A stretch of 64,000 bases of DNA from Phycisphaera sp. (GTDB lineage Bacteria > Planctomycetota > Phycisphaerae > Phycisphaerales > UBA1924): contig JACKGZ010000002.1 in NCBI GenBank assembly GCA_020639255.1, positions 413,966-477,965 of the forward strand, given 5' to 3'. The first letter of the stretch is position 1, and each line of letters starts with the position of its first letter. Made by a program: the position numbers and the translations under genes. Below the pieces are notes generated by a model. The model saw only the letters and a list, made by a program, of their open reading frames with translations. It searched no databases and was not told the origin of the DNA. Shown here one piece after another: positions 60,021 through 64,000 of the stretch.

Positions 60021-62024
60021 TCAATCCAAGAGATCGACGGTATGAGCCGCGTCGGGGTCGAGCTGCATCTTGAGATACGCCGCGTAGAGCCCGCCCTCGG
60101 CGAGTAGCTCGTCGTGCGTTCCGAGCTCGATGAGCCGGCCCTTCTCCAGCACCGCGATGACATCCGCGTGTCTGATTGTGCTCAGGCGGTGCGCGATCAC
60201 GATGCTCGTCCGTCCCTGCATGAGGTCCGCCAGCGAGCGCTGGATGAGCGCCTCGGAACGCGAGTCGAGGTTGCTCGTGGCTTCATCCAGAATCAGCAGC
60301 ACCGGGTCAGCCAGGATCGCCCGCGCGATCGCCAGGCGCTGCTTCTGCCCGCCCGAGAGGCGCACGCCGCGCTCGCCGATGAGTGTGTTGTAGCCCTTCT
60401 CGGTCTCGACGATGAACTCGTGCGCGTTGGCCAGCTTTGCGGCGTGCTCGATGGCCTCCATCGGCGCGTCGCGCTTGGCGTAGGCGATGTTCTCGGCGAT
60501 GGTGCCGTCGAACAGGAAGACGTCTTGCTCGACGATGCCCAGCAGCCTGCGGTAGCTGTCGACGTCGATGTCGCGGAGATTGGTCCCGTCGAGACGGATC
60601 GTGCCCTCGGTCGGGTCATAGAAACGCGCGACGAGGTTGCAGAGCGTGGTCTTGCCCGCGCCGGAGGGGCCTACGAGCGCGAGCGTCTGCCCGGGCTGGA
60701 TCGTCAGGCTGAGATCTTGGATCACACGCACGGGCTCGCCCTCCGACTTGTCGGTGGGGGACTTGGGATACGCGAACGAGAGGTGCTCGATCGCGATCTC
60801 GCCGCGGGCGGTCTCACGCGTGACGTGCGAGCCCTCGCGCTTGCCCTCGAACTCCATCGGCTCGTCGAGCAGGTCGAGGGTCTTGTCGAGCGCGGAGAGG
60901 TTGTTCTGCACGGTGGTGGCGCTCGAGGCGAGCGCTTCGAGCGGTCCGAGCAGCATGACGACGTACGTCACGAACATGATGACGTCGCCCGGCGTGAGGT
61001 TGCCCCTGATGACCTGCGATCCGCCGTAGACGAGCACGCCTGTCGAGGCGACAGGGATGAGCAGGGCCCAGGCGACCTCGATGCCGCGCGACCACCACCA
61101 GGCCATGATCTCCTTGCGGATCATGAAGTGGTTGGCGCCGACGAACCGCTGGCCCTCGCCGCGCCATCGGGAAAAGCCGCGCACGATGCGCATGCCGCCG
61201 AAGACTTCCGTTGAGTGGCTGTCGATGTTGGTCCGGCTGACGCGGATGTCGCGGTAGATCGGGCGGATGCGCCCGATCCAGGTGCGATGCGTGATCCAAA
61301 TCGCCGGGATCATGAGCAGCGACCCGACGAGTAGCTTCCAGTCGACCATCGCCAGGATGACGAGCGTGACACCGACCTGTGTGATGGCCCGCCACGGGTT
61401 GTAGATGAGGCTGAAGACGAGCTCGCCCACGCCGCCCGCGTCTTCGCGCAGGATCGAGGCGATGCCGCCCGACTTGAGCGCCTGCACGCGCTCCAGCGGC
61501 AAGCGCACCGCGTGATCGAAGAGTGCCCTGCGGAACGACACCTGCAGGCGCTTCGTGATCCGTGTCGCCTGCCAGCGTCCCCACATCGCGATGATGACGC
61601 TCACCATGGTGAGCGAGATCATGCTGACGCCGATGAGCCAGAGCATGGCCATCCGATCGGGCGAGCCGTCGGTGTGACGCGGGATGTCCATGATGCCGTG
61701 CAGTCTCGCTGCCAGCTTCTCGGGGCCTGGTTCGTCGGCCCAGACGTAGTCCATCACGAGCTTCGTCGAGACGGGCAGCACCATGCCGATGAGCGTCGAG
61801 ATGCTCAGTGTCGCAAGCGCCATGCCGAGCCGAGTGTGGTGACCGCGGCTGAGCTTCCAGAAGGCGCCGAGCACTTCGCGGATGGACCGCGTGCGTTGGC
61901 GTTTGGTCGATTGGGTGCTTGTGACGGCTTCGTCGTTGCCCGCGCGTGATTTCTGTCGCCGGCGGACTTTGTAAGCCGCGAAACGTCTGCTGCTCGCTTT
62001 GCCTGGCTGGCTTTCGTTCTGCAC
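60021..62024 (-). CDS. ABC exporter, fused permease/ATPase (MsbA-like)
   Basis: The 667-residue half-transporter has a basic N-terminal extension, six membrane helices (from about LGMALATLSISTLIGMVLP), and a nucleotide-binding domain. The latter has Walker A GPSGAGKTT, a Q-loop, signature LSGGQKQRLAIARAIL and Walker B VLILDEATS. The family exports lipids, peptides or drugs; the substrate is not given by sequence. It probably acts as a homodimer. The start is a GTG at 62024. Confidence 0.92.
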   Translation of the reverse strand: MQNESQPGKASSRRFAAYKVRRRQKSRAGNDEAVTSTQSTKRQRTRSIREVLGAFWKLSRGHHTRLGMALATLSISTLIGMVLPVSTKLVMDYVWADEPGPEKLAARLHGIMDIPRHTDGSPDRMAMLWLIGVSMISLTMVSVIIAMWGRWQATRITKRLQVSFRRALFDHAVRLPLERVQALKSGGIASILREDAGGVGELVFSLIYNPWRAITQVGVTLVILAMVDWKLLVGSLLMIPAIWITHRTWIGRIRPIYRDIRVSRTNIDSHSTEVFGGMRIVRGFSRWRGEGQRFVGANHFMIRKEIMAWWWSRGIEVAWALLIPVASTGVLVYGGSQVIRGNLTPGDVIMFVTYVVMLLGPLEALASSATTVQNNLSALDKTLDLLDEPMEFEGKREGSHVTRETARGEIAIEHLSFAYPKSPTDKSEGEPVRVIQDLSLTIQPGQTLALVGPSGAGKTTLCNLVARFYDPTEGTIRLDGTNLRDIDVDSYRRLLGIVEQDVFLFDGTIAENIAYAKRDAPMEAIEHAAKLANAHEFIVETEKGYNTLIGERGVRLSGGQKQRLAIARAILADPVLLILDEATSNLDSRSEALIQRSLADLMQGRTSIVIAHRLSTIRHADVIAVLEKGRLIELGTHDELLAEGGLYAAYLKMQLDPDAAHTVDLLD

Positions 62025-62095
62025 GGGCGGATGCTAGGCTCTCGCCTCTGAGCGCCGGATTCCAGGCGTACGGACAATGAACAGGAGACTCACCG

Positions 62096-63544
62096 ATGGC
62101 GTTACCGGGGTCGAAGATCGCACTTCACTGGCGGATCCTGATCGGGCTCGCGCTCGGCATCATCGCGGGCGTCATCATTAACACGTCCTGGACACGCGAT
62201 ACATGGGCCGCCATGGGCGTCAACAGCCCGGAGGTGCTCATCAAGGGTGGTAAGGCCGCGACCGACTCTCTCAAGCCCGGCAACCCGAACGAGTACGCCG
62301 ACCTCACCGCGCGCATCGCCGCTCACGCCAGACAGGCCAACGAGTTTGTCGGCCAACTCTTCATGCGCGGGCTCAAGTTCATCGCGGTGCCCATCGTCCT
62401 CTTCAGCCTCGTCGCAGGCGTGGCGAGCCTCAACGACACCCGCAAGCTCGGTCGCATCGGCGGCAAAACAATCGGGATCTACCTCTGCACCACGGCGCTC
62501 GCGATCACCATCGGTCTTCTGGCGGCCAATCTTGCCAAACCGGGCAAGTCATTCCCCGAGGAGAAACGCATCCAGCTTGCGTCGCAGTCGCAAGCCGCTG
62601 CGGATGTCAAGGTCAAGAGCGCTGAGACGGAGCGAGCCAAATCGCCCTGGAAGATCGTTCTGGAGCTCTTCCCTGAAAATCCGTTCGAGTCGATGGCCCA
62701 GGGCAAGACACTCCAGGTCGTCGTCGTGGGTCTGCTCGTCGGATTCGCGATCACGCTGCTTCCCAAGGAGCAGGCCACACCGCTCATCCAGTTCTTCGAG
62801 GGCATGACGAGCGTCGTCATCAAGATCGTCGAGGTCATCCTGAAGATCGCGCCGATCGCGGTGTTCTCGTTGATTGTCACACAGATAGCGGACCTCGGCA
62901 TCGATGTGCTCCAATCGCTCCTGCTCTATTGCCTGACCGTCGTCGGCGGGCTGGCGGTCATGATGTTCCTCGTCTATCCGCTCCTGCTCAAGGTTTTCAC
63001 GCCCGTCGGCTACGGACGGTTCTTCAAGGCGATCAGCCCGGCGCAGCTGCTCGCGTTCAGCTCATCGAGCTCGGGCGCGACCATGCCCGTCACGATGGAG
63101 TGCGTCGAGAAGCGCCTCGGTGTTTCTGAAGACGTCACCAGCTTCGTGATCCCCGTCGGCGCGACGATCAACATGGACGGGACCGCGCTCTATCAGGGCG
63201 TGGCGGCGGTGTTCATCGCGCAGATGTTCAATATGCCGCTCTCGATCGTGGATCAACTCACGATCGTGCTGACCGCGACGCTCGCCTCGATCGGGACGGC
63301 CGCCGTGCCGGGCGTGGGTATCGTCATGCTCGTCATCGTGCTCGAATCGGTCGGCCTGCCGCTCGAGGGCATCGCGGTGATCCTGGGCGTGGACCGCATC
63401 CTCGACATGTGCCGAACGAGCGTGAACGTGACGGGCGACTGCATGGTCGCGGCCGTTGTGGCGCACTCCGAGAACGAGCTCCTGGCCCCCGAGCAGATCG
63501 CCGCGTCGTCAAGCCGCCCGCTCGACGAGCACCCGCCTCTGTAG
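62096..63544 (+). CDS. Dicarboxylate/amino acid:cation symporter (DAACS family)
   Basis: The 482-residue membrane protein has the glutamate/dicarboxylate symporter core: SSSGATMPVTMECVEKRLGV (the serine-rich re-entrant loop of HP1), VIPVGATINMDGTALYQGVA and the HP2 region. An insertion of about 70 residues after the first helices is more polar (EKRIQLASQSQAAADVKVKS). It takes up dicarboxylates or acidic amino acids with Na+ or H+. AGGAG lies 8 bases before the ATG. It diverges from the ABC exporter with 71 bases between them. Confidence 0.93.
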   Translation: MALPGSKIALHWRILIGLALGIIAGVIINTSWTRDTWAAMGVNSPEVLIKGGKAATDSLKPGNPNEYADLTARIAAHARQANEFVGQLFMRGLKFIAVPIVLFSLVAGVASLNDTRKLGRIGGKTIGIYLCTTALAITIGLLAANLAKPGKSFPEEKRIQLASQSQAAADVKVKSAETERAKSPWKIVLELFPENPFESMAQGKTLQVVVVGLLVGFAITLLPKEQATPLIQFFEGMTSVVIKIVEVILKIAPIAVFSLIVTQIADLGIDVLQSLLLYCLTVVGGLAVMMFLVYPLLLKVFTPVGYGRFFKAISPAQLLAFSSSSSGATMPVTMECVEKRLGVSEDVTSFVIPVGATINMDGTALYQGVAAVFIAQMFNMPLSIVDQLTIVLTATLASIGTAAVPGVGIVMLVIVLESVGLPLEGIAVILGVDRILDMCRTSVNVTGDCMVAAVVAHSENELLAPEQIAASSSRPLDEHPPL

Positions 63545-63632
63545 TGATTTTCGTGCAGTGTGTTCCGTTGTCCCGATACGTATTTCAGGCTGTCGAGGCC
63601 ATGGAGAACGTCGAAGATAAGGGGCTGGAGTT

Positions 63633-64000
63633 ATGGCACGAAGGTACCTGATGATTGCGTCCACGCTTCTTTCGCCGGCAGGACTTTCTGGCGCACAAAC
63701 AGTCTTCGATGTGAGTGCTCAGCGAGATCTCTTCACGCAATCGCAGATCAGCGATGGGTCGGCGTTTCAGGAGATGTCTGCATCGTTCGTCGATCTCGGT
63801 TTGTTTGACAATACTGTGATGTCGGCTGTCAACGGTCCTGCGGGTAGTGGCGAGGGTTCAGCTTGGCAACGTTCAAATATCTACGCAGCGCCCGGGTCGT
63901 TGGGAGTGACGTATCAGAGCAGTACACTAGTAGAAAATATGGCACTCGATCTCGGCATCGGTGATTTGGATTCGTCTGCTCGATCAGCTATGAGGGTAGA
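63633..64000 (+). CDS. Exported protein, 3' end outside the window
   Basis: The frame opens at ATG 63633 and stays open to the last base (122 codons plus 2 bases). It starts with a signal peptide, MARRYLMIASTLLSPAGLSG, then AQTVFDVSAQRDLFTQSQIS and a Ser/Gly/Asp-rich beta-type body (GDLDSSARSAM). AAGGGG lies 8 bases before the ATG. Such proteins in this group often end in a dockerin or PEP-CTERM tail, which lies beyond the window. It is slightly less GC-rich than the neighbours. Confidence 0.7.
   Translation, partial: MARRYLMIASTLLSPAGLSGAQTVFDVSAQRDLFTQSQISDGSAFQEMSASFVDLGLFDNTVMSAVNGPAGSGEGSAWQRSNIYAAPGSLGVTYQSSTLVENMALDLGIGDLDSSARSAMRV

Overview
The window looks like the chromosome of a marine-type planctomycete of the class Phycisphaerae. 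The main evidence is an exported protein with two dockerin-like repeats ending in Ala-Gly-Cys (the GC-type dockerin of Phycisphaerales) and a small exported protein with a PEP-CTERM-like tail ending in an Arg stretch. Base composition is high in G+C, lipoproteins with short lipoboxes are frequent, and genes lie in short operons on both strands. This placement is inferred from protein features; no rRNA gene is present to confirm it.

Layout. 1-6.8 kb (plus strand): the end of an RsmD-type methyltransferase, a fused UvrD-like helicase/RecB-like nuclease and an M16 zinc peptidase. 6.8-12.2 kb (minus): an ankyrin lipoprotein, an isolated atpG preceded by a tiny gene, two metallo-beta-lactamase-fold hydrolases, an ICMT-like methyltransferase and gpsA. 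12.4-16.2 kb (plus): a P1B-type metal ATPase with an unusual CPT motif and an exported alpha/beta hydrolase. 16.2-18.7 kb (minus): a lipoprotein, a BshB-like deacetylase and mgtE. 18.7-24.3 kb (plus): tRNA-dihydrouridine synthase, three separate DinB-superfamily genes, an esterase and the dockerin protein. 24.3-31.3 kb: a DUF5694 protein, catalase under a PerR/Fur-like operator, a zinc-ribbon membrane protein, thiC behind a TPP riboswitch, and an SDR oxidoreductase.

31.3-33.6 kb is a foreign-looking island. It holds an AT-rich type II restriction-modification pair in the order methyltransferase then endonuclease. A small, possibly truncated ORF lies on its left, and on its right is a decayed 3' copy of the DUF2959 gene that sits intact about 1 kb away. 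33.8-39.6 kb holds exported and lipoprotein genes, a solitary flagellin, a short RecQ helicase and an OsmC protein. 39.6-43.3 kb (minus) holds an ECF sigma/anti-sigma pair and a three-gene metal-handling operon with a MerR-like promoter geometry. 43.4-49.3 kb holds phoH-pgpH, a lipoprotein and a PhoR/PhoB-type two-component system. 50.0-51.2 kb is a probably highly expressed porin, which may join PhoBR in a phosphate response. 51.4-56.3 kb (minus) holds argS, a substrate-binding lipoprotein, a BshC-like protein and a GT2 glycosyltransferase. 56.5-57.0 kb is an AT-rich orphan gene. 57-64 kb holds a radical SAM protein, a hypothetical gene, a STAS protein with a small disordered partner, tRNA-Gln(CUG), an ABC exporter, a dicarboxylate/amino-acid symporter and the start of an exported protein running off the window.

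Most of the window is housekeeping. The points most worth a second look are the restriction-modification island with its gene debris, the CPT-type P1B ATPase, a perfect 16-bp hairpin across the start of the ankyrin lipoprotein gene, the metal operon promoter, the catalase operator overlapping its promoter, and the AT-rich orphan at 56.5 kb.
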